A DNA stretch of 27,387 nt from a virus. The DNA lies in the IMG/VR virus record IMGVR_UViG_3300028874_000033, positions 1 through 27,387 of that record. The stretch is one strand, 5' to 3'. Under the pieces are notes generated by a model. The model ran no database searches, was not told the origin of the DNA, and saw nothing but the letters and a program-made list of their open reading frames with translations. The position numbers and the translations under genes were made by a program. Positions 16,782 to 24,947 of the stretch are shown piece by piece; positions within the stretch are counted from its first letter, which is position 1, and the number at the start of each line of letters is the position of its first letter.

Positions 16782-16808
16782 AATGCCGGGGCGAAGTACC
16801 CCGGCATT
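16782..16808 (-). terminator. hairpin after the major capsid gene (attenuator-like)
   Basis: A 10-bp perfect stem AATGCCGGGG / CCCCGGCATT (plus 16782-16791 and 16799-16808) with a 7-base loop sits 12 bases after the capsid stop codon on the minus strand. Only two T residues follow the stem (TTCCTG), so it is not a full intrinsic terminator. It may attenuate transcription or protect the capsid mRNA 3' end, giving more capsid than connector proteins. It was read directly from the sequence; its activity is inferred. Confidence 0.5.
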
Positions 16809-16819
16809 ATACCCAGACC

Positions 16820-17845
16820 TTAGAACGCCGCCGAAAGAATCGTGGCGCCCTGGCCGCGCAGGCACCAGCCAGGAGTGGAGCGGATGGTGTAGATGGTGGT
16901 GGTGCCACCGTCCGGCGTTGGGCTGACGACTTCCATCGGTGCCGCCATGTCGCACAGCATGGTGTTGACCGCCTGCTGGTTTGGCGTCAGGGTCGCGAAG
17001 ATGTTGGTGTCGAACGCGATTTGAGCCGGGTTGATGCGCAGCTCCGGCACCGCGATGACGATGGCGTCAGTGCCGCCGGCGCCTTGCCCGATCAGGGTAT
17101 CGTCGACGGAGAAGATCACCTCGTCGCCGCCGGCACGCATGGTGACATCCTTGATCGCTTCAGTGATGGTCGCGGAGCCCGCGCCGGTACGCTGGTAGCT
17201 GGTCAGCTGGACGATGCCGCCATAGCTCAGCTTCGAAATGAAGCGTTGCGGGGCGAGGATGGTGAAGCGCAGAGGCACGCCGATCATCATCATGCCGCTT
17301 TTGATGATGGCAATCTCGTTGAGCAGGAACTGGAACAGCTCACCGTTATCGTAGGCGTTGTAACCGGTGGTAGCGTGGCTATCAGGCGGCAGGTTGTGAC
17401 GATTGGAGTTCGGCGAGTTCAGCAGGCCTTCGTTGTTCGAGGCGTCGAAACCGTACAAGAGCAGGTTACGCATGGTCTGGGCAATGCCCTGGTGCGCGGA
17501 CAGTCGGTTAGCGTCAACCAGAGAATAGCCGGAGTTGCGCGCGGCATCTTCGTCGAACAGCTGATACTGCGAGCGGCAGGCCACTCGGTAGGTTTTCATT
17601 TGGTCGTAACTCGGCACGATCGAGGCCGAAGGCAGACGGCTCCACATCGACTGGCCGACCTGGGCCTGGGTGCTGACACGCAGGCTGCGCTGATAGGCCA
17701 CGAGATCCGTAGTCCCCAGACGGACATCGGGTTTGCGCTCCGGGAGCAAGTCCCAGGCCCCGGTCTTCTGCGTGTACTGCATAAGGATGTTGGGCTGCAT
17801 GTACGACGGATCGACACGCACCATCCCGAAAGAAACGTTGCTCAT
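16820..17845 (-). CDS. major capsid protein (DUF2184-like)
   Basis: A 341-residue HK97-fold-type major capsid protein, starting MSNVSFGMVRVDPSYMQPN. The DUF2184 group has this length and features such as QTMRNLLLYGFDASNNEGLLN, GYNAYDNGELFQFLLNEI and PLRFTILAPQRFISKLSYG (remembered family knowledge). I chose ATG 17843-17845, with AAGGGGG seven bases upstream. Longer starts would run through the decoration gene. The G+C-rich, even codon use and very strong ribosome site suit high expression. The hairpin at 16782-16808 follows. The upstream protease/scaffold and decoration genes complete the shell module. Confidence 0.85.
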   Translation of the reverse strand: MSNVSFGMVRVDPSYMQPNILMQYTQKTGAWDLLPERKPDVRLGTTDLVAYQRSLRVSTQAQVGQSMWSRLPSASIVPSYDQMKTYRVACRSQYQLFDEDAARNSGYSLVDANRLSAHQGIAQTMRNLLLYGFDASNNEGLLNSPNSNRHNLPPDSHATTGYNAYDNGELFQFLLNEIAIIKSGMMMIGVPLRFTILAPQRFISKLSYGGIVQLTSYQRTGAGSATITEAIKDVTMRAGGDEVIFSVDDTLIGQGAGGTDAIVIAVPELRINPAQIAFDTNIFATLTPNQQAVNTMLCDMAAPMEVVSPTPDGGTTTIYTIRSTPGWCLRGQGATILSAAF

Positions 17846-17856
17846 TTGAAGCCCCC

Positions 17857-18456
17857 TTAAACGATAAACACACCGATTGGCATGCCGTAGGCCCATTGGA
17901 TCTGGGAGGAAACCACGGTGATCGTGGTGCCGTTGGTGTCGACATCGGCAAGCGTGATCGGGATCGCAGCGCTGCTGTCGGACGGCTCGACCGAGGTGAC
18001 CAGGTTGTTTACCGAATCCCAGTACCAAACCTGCGGCAAGGTTCCGGCGTTGACGTATGCGACAACATCTGCCGCCAGCGGCAATGGGATACGAGCCCCC
18101 GAACCGGAACGGTAGAAATGCACGGCCTCGCCACCGCTCCACGATGGAACCGGATTACCCGGGGTGATGATGCCATTGTAGTTGCGGTTCGACACGCACC
18201 AGGCGTTGATGTGGTTGACGACCAGTGGCTTTACGACCGAGCCGCCATAGGTGTTTTGATTGCCGCGAACCGCCGCGCCGACGGTGAGCGGCTGGCCGGC
18301 ATGGATCTGGGTAGTCACGGCAGTGGAAACGATGCCAGATTCCAGCAGGAGCTGGAGCGCCGGGTCATCCTGAGCGTCACCCTGGACATAACCCTGCGAG
18401 GAAACGTTGAAACTTGGGCTATCGCCATACGTTTTGAACGGATTGAAACTGATCAT
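17857..18456 (-). CDS. capsid decoration-like protein
   Basis: A 199-residue protein between the protease/scaffold and the capsid gene, the classic location of a head decoration protein. It is all-beta in character: a Gly/Ser-rich N-terminus (PSFNVSSQGYVQGDAQDDP), TTQIHAGQPLTVGAAVRG, then AVHFYRSGSGARIPLPLA and a C-terminal GTTITVVSSQIQWAYGMPIG. Such proteins sit on the shell surface and stabilise it against internal pressure. The gene is 11 bases after the scaffold stop and 11 bases before the capsid start. The function is from position and composition. Confidence 0.65.
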   Translation of the reverse strand: MISFNPFKTYGDSPSFNVSSQGYVQGDAQDDPALQLLLESGIVSTAVTTQIHAGQPLTVGAAVRGNQNTYGGSVVKPLVVNHINAWCVSNRNYNGIITPGNPVPSWSGGEAVHFYRSGSGARIPLPLAADVVAYVNAGTLPQVWYWDSVNNLVTSVEPSDSSAAIPITLADVDTNGTTITVVSSQIQWAYGMPIGVFIV

Positions 18457-18467
18457 GAGGCGCTCCC

Positions 18468-19787
18468 TTAGCGAGTGGTATCACGACGGCCAGCATACTG
18501 CTGGGCTTCGATTTGGAATGGCGCCAGGAAGGCGCCGATGTCGCCTACGAAGCGGGTGGTTTCACGCCCTGCCGAGTCGCGCCCCTTGATCGGACGCAGA
18601 GAGCCCACAGGAACGTCAGAGCCGGAGTTGACGAAGGTTGCGGCATCGGCATAGACCTGGCGCTCGGCGATACCCAGCAGCACGTCATCGGTGATAGCGT
18701 CGATGTTCACGCCCTTATAGGCGTCGGAGTAGGCTTGGAGGCCTTTGATCATGCGCTTGCGGTAGGCCTGCACGGTTTCGCCGGACATCGGCGGCCGGGC
18801 GCGTTTGCCGAAGGAAGAATAGGCGGAGTCGGCCTTTGCCTGGGCTTCGCTTTTTTCTTCGTCGGCCTTGGCGACTTCCATGGCGTCCTTGTCGTCTTCT
18901 TCGCGGGTTTTGCGAGAAGCTTCGTCGGCATCGGCTTTCGCTTTTTCATCAGCGTCAGCTTTCGCCTTCTCTTCTTCCTTGCGCTTCTCGTCGGAGTCGG
19001 CCTTGGCTTTCTCCTCCTTTTCTTTCTTTTCCTTTTCCTCGGCATCGCAACGCGCGGCGTCGGCCTTGGCCTTTTCTTCTTCCTTGCGATCCTCGTCCGC
19101 CTTTTTATCGGCGGCGTCGGCGCGCGCCTCGAATGCGGAAAGACGCTTGTTGATCGGCGCCATGGCATCAGCCAGCGCGCCAGCGAGTGCAGCCTTCAGT
19201 TCTTCGGGGGTCATGTCACTTTCACCTGTGTTGGATATGTCAATGCCTTCGGGTACTGAGTTCTTATCCCATACGCCGTTGGTTCCATGCTCTTTTGTCA
19301 CCAGAGCAATATGGTCAATCAGAAACGGCTTTCCTTCAAGGAGCACCGCTTCGTCAGTCCCTTCTGGGTTGATGAGGATATTCCCCGAATCTTCTCCGAA
19401 AATCACGGTAGGACTGGTGGACACTTCCCCCTTTCGAATCTCATCTACAATATCATCGCTGTATACCCGACATACACCCCACGCCTCATCATTTTTAAGG
19501 TATGGCAGCATAACACTACCCACGATTCGATCTTTGAACTCGATATCGTTGAGTATTAGTTCGTCTGGGTGATTAACGATCAGTGACAGGCCGTTGCAAC
19601 GCGCCAGAAATTCATCGTTGAGATAGTTGTCTGGGTTGCGCCAAACATGCTCTCCGATACTGCTCCGGTAGGCCATGCCGGTGCCCGTGATGCGCAGATT
19701 GACCAGCCACATATTGTGGAACTTAAACGGAGAATCGAGCGACCCGTCGCGGATTCTGCGCGCAACATCAAGCTCGGTTAAGCTCAT
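18468..19787 (-). CDS. DUF2213-like capsid maturation protease fused to scaffold
   Basis: A 439-residue protein. Residues ~25-190 fit the DUF2213 prohead protease group: YRSSIGEHVWRNPDNYLND, SLIVNHPDE with a likely catalytic His, KDRIVGSVML, and EVSTSPTVIF with a Ser near the expected nucleophile. Residues ~190-330 form a very highly charged coiled coil of Ala/Lys/Glu/Asp repeats, a scaffold-like core. A folded C-terminus follows (SLRPIKGRDSAGRETTRF). An in-frame ATG at 19212-19214, behind AGGTGA, could start a 248-residue scaffold alone, as lambda Nu3 does inside C. It overlaps the minor head gene end by 20 bases. The catalytic residues are suggested, not proven. Confidence 0.75.
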   Translation of the reverse strand: MSLTELDVARRIRDGSLDSPFKFHNMWLVNLRITGTGMAYRSSIGEHVWRNPDNYLNDEFLARCNGLSLIVNHPDELILNDIEFKDRIVGSVMLPYLKNDEAWGVCRVYSDDIVDEIRKGEVSTSPTVIFGEDSGNILINPEGTDEAVLLEGKPFLIDHIALVTKEHGTNGVWDKNSVPEGIDISNTGESDMTPEELKAALAGALADAMAPINKRLSAFEARADAADKKADEDRKEEEKAKADAARCDAEEKEKKEKEEKAKADSDEKRKEEEKAKADADEKAKADADEASRKTREEDDKDAMEVAKADEEKSEAQAKADSAYSSFGKRARPPMSGETVQAYRKRMIKGLQAYSDAYKGVNIDAITDDVLLGIAERQVYADAATFVNSGSDVPVGSLRPIKGRDSAGRETTRFVGDIGAFLAPFQIEAQQYAGRRDTTR

Positions 19788-20571
19788 TTTTCCCTTTCTC
19801 CGTTAGATATTCGTCTGGTAGGTCGCGCGGGGAATAAACCGGGAGTGCCTTACATCTGCAAAATGGTTCTTCGGCAGCGGCCGTAATTTCGTCATAGTAG
19901 CCGTTTGCGGGCTTTATGAGTCCTTTTTCAAGAGCCCACGAGTCGCGCAGCAGGTAAATGCGTTCGTCACGCTCTTTGTGCTTAGGTCGATAGTCATAAT
20001 CAGGCTGGCGCCAATCTGAGTGCCACCTCAATGCAATGGCACCCGTCTGAACGGCATGGATGTATCGGATGTTGGAAGCGAGTTTATGGCCCTGATCGAT
20101 CGCTACCCGGCGGCGCTCAAATGCTTCCTGGACGATATCCTTCTTGATTGCGGCTTTCTGCTCGACCTTGTCGATGACGAAGGTGCCATCCGGCGGAACA
20201 GAAGAGACCCAGCCGGTAAAGCGCTGGATCGTCTTGTCGATCGCCTGTTCGCGATTGATCTTGATCAGGTTGGCGCTGATGAATATTCGGCGGTCCAACT
20301 CGGCGCGAAGGCTCGGCTTGATCTTTTCCAGTCCGAACGCCTTGGGCTTGCCGATTTCCTTATTGACGCCCCCATCGACTACGAGACGCCGATAGATTTG
20401 GGTCAGGTGGGCGCGGGCCAGGTCTTTGTCATTGGTCTTGCGCTCAGCAGCGATGCGCAACTTCCCGCACCAGGCGTTCAGGCTCTTCTCGGAATCCCAT
20501 CCGTTTTCGCAGTAGTAATTGACAGCGTCCGTCAGAACCTCGTGGAAGCTCTTGATACGACGTGTGGGCAC
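19768..20571 (-). CDS. minor head protein (Mu gpF-like)
   Basis: A protein of about 267 residues after the portal. The C-terminal part ALRWHSDWRQPDYDYRP with RDSWALEKGLI and PFCRCKALPVYSP resembles the Mu gpF / SPP1 gp7 head-morphogenesis domain, with its H/D-rich segment and Cys-Arg-Cys near the end. I chose GTG 20569-20571, since AGGTGA lies five to six bases upstream and it begins just after the portal stop. The upstream GTG at 20580 overlaps the portal stop and lacks a good ribosome site. A few copies usually bind the portal and may enter with the DNA. The rest is helical and charged. Confidence 0.65.
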   Translation of the reverse strand: MPTRRIKSFHEVLTDAVNYYCENGWDSEKSLNAWCGKLRIAAERKTNDKDLARAHLTQIYRRLVVDGGVNKEIGKPKAFGLEKIKPSLRAELDRRIFISANLIKINREQAIDKTIQRFTGWVSSVPPDGTFVIDKVEQKAAIKKDIVQEAFERRRVAIDQGHKLASNIRYIHAVQTGAIALRWHSDWRQPDYDYRPKHKERDERIYLLRDSWALEKGLIKPANGYYDEITAAAEEPFCRCKALPVYSPRDLPDEYLTEKGKNELNRA

Positions 20572-20572
20572 C

Positions 20573-21970
20573 TTACTCACCTGAATCAGCCTCTGGCATG
20601 CCTTGCGGCTCAGCGGGCGGCTCATAGGCGGCCAGGGCGTCGAAATCAATCAACAGAGGCGTGTTCTTGATGGATTCCAGGCTATTGGCAATGTCGGCCA
20701 TCCACTGCACGGCGATGGCGTAGTTCTCGGGGTCGATGCGCGCAGTAATGGCCGTGAAGAGCTTGGTCACCTGATCGATGACCTTCGCCTCACCTTCCTG
20801 CTTGTCCTTCTTGGGCTCTTCAAGGAGCGGCGGCCAGGTGGACACGAAGTCACGCTGCCAGACATAGAACATCTCCTTGTACGAGCGCCCGGCGATGTAC
20901 TCAGGATATTCAGCCGCCATCACTTCATAAAACGACTCATCCCAGGCGACGTGCTGGACGATGTTTTCGAAGAATTCGATGGTCGAGTCAATGGTCTGGC
21001 GAACGCCGTCGATGTACTGAGCAACGCTCTTGGCGTCCTCGGTGCCATCGGAGAACCCGAGCGCGAACGCCTCGTCCTTGATCAGGTTTGCGGGGATGTC
21101 ACTGCCGGCCGCGATATCCGCGATGATGTTCTCGCGGGCGCCCTTAAGAGCATCGTCAACGTTCTGCAGGTTCAGTGACTCAACTGCATCTTGTTGTCCG
21201 ATCGTCATGACGTTGCCAGTGATGGCTGATTTCGTCATTTCTCTCTTTCGCCTGCTCGCAAACCCCATCAGTCCGCTAACGGTAGATGAGTTCTGCACCT
21301 GCTTGATGATCAACAGACCGGCCTTCTCGGCCACCATGTCGTTGACAGGCATCGTCTTCAGATAGGACTGCATTGGGTACAGGACGCGCTGAAACACGCT
21401 GCGCCCGGTATAGCCGAACGTCGAGTTCTGGAAGCTCAGGTAAATCGGCGACCCGTTGAAGAGGCGCAATGTTCGCGATGGATCCCACGCAACCCCCTGG
21501 ATGGTGGTGACCTTCTTCGGCGCCTGGAATTCTGGCGAGTTCGGGTCTTGGTTCGCGATCATTGAACCGGCCGTATTGAGCGGGTCGAAGACGTTGATGT
21601 AGAGATCGGATTCTTGCAGCTTCCAGAGATCAAGAGGCTGGTCAGTCTTGCTCTTCAGATCGCCAATACCGATTGCCGCAGCACCGTAGCAGCGGACAGT
21701 GTAGTGGAGGTTCTTGATCTTTTGAGTGATCTCCAGGCGGGTCCAGGCGTCCTCAAAATGGGTGATGATGCGATTACCTGGATCATCCTCAAGTACACAC
21801 TGACGGCGCTTGAAGAGAGCGAGGTTGACCGGCTTCTCAACGAGTTTGCCGCCCAGCGGGTGATACTCCCAAAGCGCCTTACACAGCTCATAGCTGGCAT
21901 TGTCCCCGGCCTGGATCTTCTGACCCCCGAGCATTTCCAGCATGTCAGAATTGAGAACTATCTCGGCCAT
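20573..21970 (-). CDS. portal protein (DUF1073-like)
   Basis: A 465-residue portal beginning MAEIVLNSDMLEMLGG. Supporting segments are LWEYHPLGGKLVEKPVNLAL, YTVRCYGAAAIGIG, FGYTGRSVFQRVLYPM, a central helical stem and a C-terminal crown. The IPANLIKDEAFALGFSDGTEDAKSVAQYIDGV stretch, where IPANLIKDEAFALGFSDGTE sits near residue 315, recalls the typical P-xtrLfG-s--G--s-ge-d-k-Y region of portals. ATG 21968-21970 shares one base with the TerL stop. The dodecameric portal is the DNA gate and docking site for terminase, whose genes lie directly upstream. Some DUF1073 proteins lie near anti-CBASS Acb1-type domains in databases; no such catalytic His pair is evident here. Confidence 0.85.
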   Translation of the reverse strand: MAEIVLNSDMLEMLGGQKIQAGDNASYELCKALWEYHPLGGKLVEKPVNLALFKRRQCVLEDDPGNRIITHFEDAWTRLEITQKIKNLHYTVRCYGAAAIGIGDLKSKTDQPLDLWKLQESDLYINVFDPLNTAGSMIANQDPNSPEFQAPKKVTTIQGVAWDPSRTLRLFNGSPIYLSFQNSTFGYTGRSVFQRVLYPMQSYLKTMPVNDMVAEKAGLLIIKQVQNSSTVSGLMGFASRRKREMTKSAITGNVMTIGQQDAVESLNLQNVDDALKGARENIIADIAAGSDIPANLIKDEAFALGFSDGTEDAKSVAQYIDGVRQTIDSTIEFFENIVQHVAWDESFYEVMAAEYPEYIAGRSYKEMFYVWQRDFVSTWPPLLEEPKKDKQEGEAKVIDQVTKLFTAITARIDPENYAIAVQWMADIANSLESIKNTPLLIDFDALAAYEPPAEPQGMPEADSGE

Positions 21971-23292
21971 CAGAGTACTCTCTCGTCCCCAAATGCAAGT
22001 AGTAGACCATATAAATAGCAATCAAGTAAGTCGTCGGCCCGTTTATGGGCTGCTTTGTCGGCAAGGTGGAAGGCGCCGACTTGTTTGATCAGATGGTTTG
22101 CGGATTTCTGTTTGAACTGGACGACCTTGTCGTAGGCATATCGGGTGATCTTGCATTTGCCCAGGTAGTGCGGGCTGGAGCCAAGAACGGCGCGCTCGTC
22201 CTTACCCTTTGCCGTCAGGATGGAACTGATCGGGTGTGTCTGCCATCCCTGTGTCTGAGCCTTCTGCAACAGGATCGCGCCCATCTGCGCGTCCTCGATG
22301 TACAGACCCTGACTGCCATGCCGCGCGCCGCACTGACGAGAAAGATCCTCCAATCTGGCGAAGACCCCAGGCATCGACACCTCAACCAGGGCGGCGTCGA
22401 TCTGCCAGACATCCCAGTCCAATATCGTCAGCCGGGGCTCGTGATAGGTCTCTTCGTAGGCGAAATAGATGATCCCAGTACCGTCATGCTCTGTGCCGCC
22501 CTTGAGCGCGGTGTCCATGACTGCAAATACCGTGTCGCAATGCGTGGGCGGCTCAATAGGTAGCCCATCAACCAGCAGCTTCTCAAGGTCCAGTAGGGCG
22601 TTTTCTGACCAATCCACGAACTCGGCCAGGAACTCTTGCCTGAATACGCGCGGATCGCAGCTCAGGCGCTCCTTCTCCAGCTCCTCTGGCGGCACATAGG
22701 GATTACTGGAGGTCGGCGCGTAGTGCTCAAGGAAGCCCATCTTCTTGTCGTTGCACAGCGCATAGAAGAAATTGTCGTCGTCAATTCCGTCCGGTGTTGA
22801 GAAGACCCAGGCCGATCCTCCCGTAGTGAGCAAAGTCGGCTTGATGGACTTCGGCCATACCTCTTGCAGCATCTCGCGAACTTTGGTGAAGGCAGCCTCG
22901 TCACACAGCACCAGGTTGTACTCTCGGCCCCGGCCGGCGAGCTTGTTGTCGTTCGTCACCCAGAAGTCGATCTTCCCGCCGTTCTTCAGCAGGATTCGCT
23001 TCTCGCTACGTGATTTGGTCTTGATCAGCGGCTCAAGCAGCTCTACCAGCTTGTCGAAGATCTCTTGGTACTGGCGGTACTCCGCAGTGAAGATACCAAC
23101 CCGGCCACCACTCATGCGCGCCAGGCCAGGCAGCGGGAAGCTGTGTAGCGCGCAAGATGACGCCATCGTGGAGAGCATGAAAGTCTTGCCCCAGCGCCGG
23201 CCACACCTGACGACGTTGTACCGGACCTTCATACCTTTTCGGTAAATGGCAATCTGGCCTTCGTGGAGGGCCGGCAGGTGGATTTCGGGCAT
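21970..23292 (-). CDS. terL: terminase large subunit
   Basis: A 440-residue packaging motor with both expected domains. In the ATPase, Walker A is CGRRWGKT at 30-37 and Walker B with catalytic Glu is LVLCDE at 127-132. Coupling motifs follow around residue 155 (LLTTGGSAWVFSTPDG). In the RNase H-like nuclease, a first Asp lies in FAVMDTALKGG near 260, a second acidic cluster is GLYIEDAQMG near 355, and a last is RADDLLDCYLYGL near 425. Length and motifs are complete. ATG shares one base with the TerS stop. It cuts the concatemer and pumps DNA through the portal encoded next. Confidence 0.95.
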   Translation of the reverse strand: MPEIHLPALHEGQIAIYRKGMKVRYNVVRCGRRWGKTFMLSTMASSCALHSFPLPGLARMSGGRVGIFTAEYRQYQEIFDKLVELLEPLIKTKSRSEKRILLKNGGKIDFWVTNDNKLAGRGREYNLVLCDEAAFTKVREMLQEVWPKSIKPTLLTTGGSAWVFSTPDGIDDDNFFYALCNDKKMGFLEHYAPTSSNPYVPPEELEKERLSCDPRVFRQEFLAEFVDWSENALLDLEKLLVDGLPIEPPTHCDTVFAVMDTALKGGTEHDGTGIIYFAYEETYHEPRLTILDWDVWQIDAALVEVSMPGVFARLEDLSRQCGARHGSQGLYIEDAQMGAILLQKAQTQGWQTHPISSILTAKGKDERAVLGSSPHYLGKCKITRYAYDKVVQFKQKSANHLIKQVGAFHLADKAAHKRADDLLDCYLYGLLLAFGDERVL

Positions 23293-23987
23293 CAGCCAGC
23301 CTCGGGCATTGGCAGCATGTTGTGAACCACCAGAGGATCGGTTCCGTTTTCGCCATTCCGAATTGCTTCGACTTCTTCAATGACTTTTTCGGTGGAGGCA
23401 ATCCGGTATTCGATATCGGCCTGTATTTTTCTAGGAATCATGCGATCCCCGTTCAGGTATGAGATTGTTTTCTCAAGCGACTCCATGCGGACAGCATTCA
23501 TGTTCATCGTCTTGGTGACCGTAGCAATCGCCTCCTCGAGCGCGGCGATCTCTTCTGCCGAGGCATCGTCTGTTTTCGAGCGATATTTACCAATGGAGTC
23601 AGCGGCCATCAAGTTGGCCACCCTCAGCCTATGCAGTTCGTCATAGAGCGTCATTGACTTGGCATCTTCTACCAGGTCGTCAGGGATGAGCATACGCCTG
23701 GAGTAGATGCTTCCGCCGATTACCTCTGGCATCGAAACCTGATATCGGGGGATCGACTGCTCTGACACTTCTTTGGTGCCTACCTTTTTGCGCGGCCTTG
23801 GTGGCTCTTGCGGAGGCGGCTCATTCTCAGCGCGAGCAATTTCTTCCTCGTCTGGGATATGGATATGGCGCTTGGCAGTTTCGTACCTCAAGCCATTGAG
23901 TTCGCACCAGGCCTTCGGTGGAGTTTGGTACTTTCCGTACTCGCGCGCGTATTGCCTTTGGAGGGATGCCCAATCTTTTTTAGCCAT
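23292..23987 (-). CDS. terS: terminase small subunit
   Basis: A 231-residue protein directly before terL. The N-terminal ~45 residues (WASLQRQYAREYGKYQTPPK to GLRYETAKRHI) look like a helix-turn-helix DNA-binding part. A Pro/Glu-rich linker (residues ~55-75) leads to a long helical oligomerisation core (residues ~115-215). It is expected to recognise the packaging site and assemble as a ring. I chose ATG 23985-23987 (MAKKDWAS), with AAGGGGAA five bases upstream; an earlier in-frame GTG/ATG gives a five-residue extension (MKGNP). The direct repeats of TGCGAA at 24045-24089, just before the gene, could be its binding sites. Confidence 0.8.
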   Translation of the reverse strand: MAKKDWASLQRQYAREYGKYQTPPKAWCELNGLRYETAKRHIHIPDEEEIARAENEPPPQEPPRPRKKVGTKEVSEQSIPRYQVSMPEVIGGSIYSRRMLIPDDLVEDAKSMTLYDELHRLRVANLMAADSIGKYRSKTDDASAEEIAALEEAIATVTKTMNMNAVRMESLEKTISYLNGDRMIPRKIQADIEYRIASTEKVIEEVEAIRNGENGTDPLVVHNMLPMPEAG

Positions 23988-24044
23988 GGGGTTCCCCTTC
24001 AAATCGGCTTAGTCATTGATCTTATGGTGCCATAGGGGAGGGGC

Positions 24045-24096
24045 TGCGAATAGTGCGAAGGTTTTGCGAAAAGATTTGCGAAGTGCGAATTGCGTT
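24045..24096. repeat. five TGCGAA direct repeats plus one near-copy
   Basis: Exact TGCGAA hexamers start at 24045, 24054, 24065, 24077 and 24084, and TGCGTT starts at 24091. Spacings are 9, 11, 12, 7 and 7 bases. They are followed on the plus strand by an A+T-rich run. The region lies just upstream of the terminase small-subunit gene and has no supported ORF. A second cluster of the same hexamer is at 25295-25337. This is iteron-like; a packaging, replication or operator site is possible. Confidence 0.7.
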
Positions 24097-24108
24097 TTTT
24101 ATTGATAC

Positions 24109-24144
24109 CGCGCCACGAAACTGTAGATTCAATTTCGTGGCGCG
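24109..24144. repeat. 12-bp perfect inverted repeat
   Basis: CGCGCCACGAAA (24109-24120) and TTTCGTGGCGCG (24133-24144) are exact complements separated by 12 bases. The element begins six bases past the end of the Ig-like gene on its transcript strand. No T run follows on either strand at the right side, so it is not a standard terminator. It could be a transcript 3' end stabiliser, a weak terminator or a dimeric protein site linked to the adjoining TGCGAA repeats. Confidence 0.7.
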
Positions 24145-24150
24145 AGAAGG

Positions 24151-24729
24151 TCAGGCCAGGGCTTTGAGGAACTTGATCGCGGCCCGGACTTCCTTGAGCG
24201 TGGTCAGCCCCATCTTCTCGATGAAGGCTTCCAGTTTTTCCAGATCGGTCTGGGTGGCCAGCTTGTGTGCTTTTGCATCGACGTCGTCATAGTCGATAGT
24301 GCCCGATACCACAACAGAGTCGACTGGAGCCGATGCCGTTGCAGTGATGGTCATATCTGCAGCTGGCTGTGTGGAAGGAGCCAGCGGATTGGCAGCTACT
24401 GTGGTTGTGACCGTGTCTTCGACCTGCGCCGCGGGAGCGTCTGCGGTAACTGTGAAGTCGATCAGCACCACTGCATCCGACGCCGACGGGTTCGCCACGG
24501 AAACGGCAGAAATGGTCGCCACGCCGGCAGCAACTGCGGTGACAACGCCCAGGGAATCGACGGTCAGGATGCTGGTGTCGCTGGAGGTGTAGTTTGCCGG
24601 CTCACCGGAAGTAAGCTGCGCAGTAGTGCCAGCGATCAGCGCCAGGGATGATGCAGTAACATTCATGGGTTTTGCCTCTTTGCAGAATAGCCCGGAAAAC
24701 CAGGCATGGATGGATTTCAGGATGTTCAT
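24151..24729 (-). CDS. bacterial Ig-like (BIG2) domain protein
   Basis: A 192-residue protein. Residues ~1-20 form an amphipathic or weakly hydrophobic leader (ILKSIHAWFSGLFCKEAKP); there is no canonical lipobox, since the residue before Cys is Phe. Residues ~22-95 match a BIG2 Ig-like domain, including LALIAGTTAQL, the YTSSDTSILTVDSLGVVT core and AGVATISAV. A Thr/Ala-rich beta segment follows, then a charged helical C-terminus (DLEKLEAFIEKMGLTTLKE). The start overlaps the holin-like stop (ATGA). ATG 24664-24666 just before the Ig domain is an alternative start. Ig domains in phages usually occur on virions and bind surfaces. Its place between holin and terminase is unusual. Confidence 0.7.
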   Translation of the reverse strand: MNILKSIHAWFSGLFCKEAKPMNVTASSLALIAGTTAQLTSGEPANYTSSDTSILTVDSLGVVTAVAAGVATISAVSVANPSASDAVVLIDFTVTADAPAAQVEDTVTTTVAANPLAPSTQPAADMTITATASAPVDSVVVSGTIDYDDVDAKAHKLATQTDLEKLEAFIEKMGLTTLKEVRAAIKFLKALA

Positions 24730-24947
24730 TTGCCGTCCTCTCCTGAGGGGGCAGGGTCTTGCTTGATGATGCGAGAGACCGCGATAGCCATCATCAGGAA
24801 CATGTTGACGCTGGCCCAGGTAGCGGGAGGGAGCGAGCCATTGAACGCGGTCCAGGCGCCACCAGCAGCGTTGAGAACGCCACCGATGAGAGCCCAGCGA
24901 ATAGACCAGAGCTTGTGACACTGGGTCGCGTTATCGATCAAGTTCAT
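24726..24947 (-). CDS. holin-like small membrane protein
   Basis: A 73-residue protein with two probable membrane segments, ~14-33 (WSIRWALIGGVLNAAGGAW) and ~43-60 (WASVNMFLMMAIAVSRI), and a charged tail (KQDPAPSGEDGK). The opening MNLIDNATQCHKLWSIRWA resembles the DUF7940-type holins of Pseudomonas and related phages (remembered). A holin makes inner-membrane holes that release the cytoplasmic GH24 lysozyme, whose gene is ~24 kb away at the other end of the window. ATG shares one base with the previous TAA. Confidence 0.7.
   Translation of the reverse strand: MNLIDNATQCHKLWSIRWALIGGVLNAAGGAWTAFNGSLPPATWASVNMFLMMAIAVSRIIKQDPAPSGEDGK

Noticed and set aside
17021-17860. Plus-strand ORF of 279 codons
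   Set aside because: It is the antisense shadow of the major capsid gene, composed of Arg/Val/Gly-rich low-quality sequence, with no ribosome site.
18513-19259. Plus-strand ORF of 248 codons rich in Phe and Leu, membrane-like
   Set aside because: It is the complement of the Lys/Glu codons of the scaffold coiled coil; hydrophobicity is an artefact of the reverse strand.
24664-24666. Lipoprotein signal in the leader of the Ig-like protein
   Set aside because: The Cys is preceded by Phe and there is no hydrophobic signal core of normal length, so the lipobox rule is not met.
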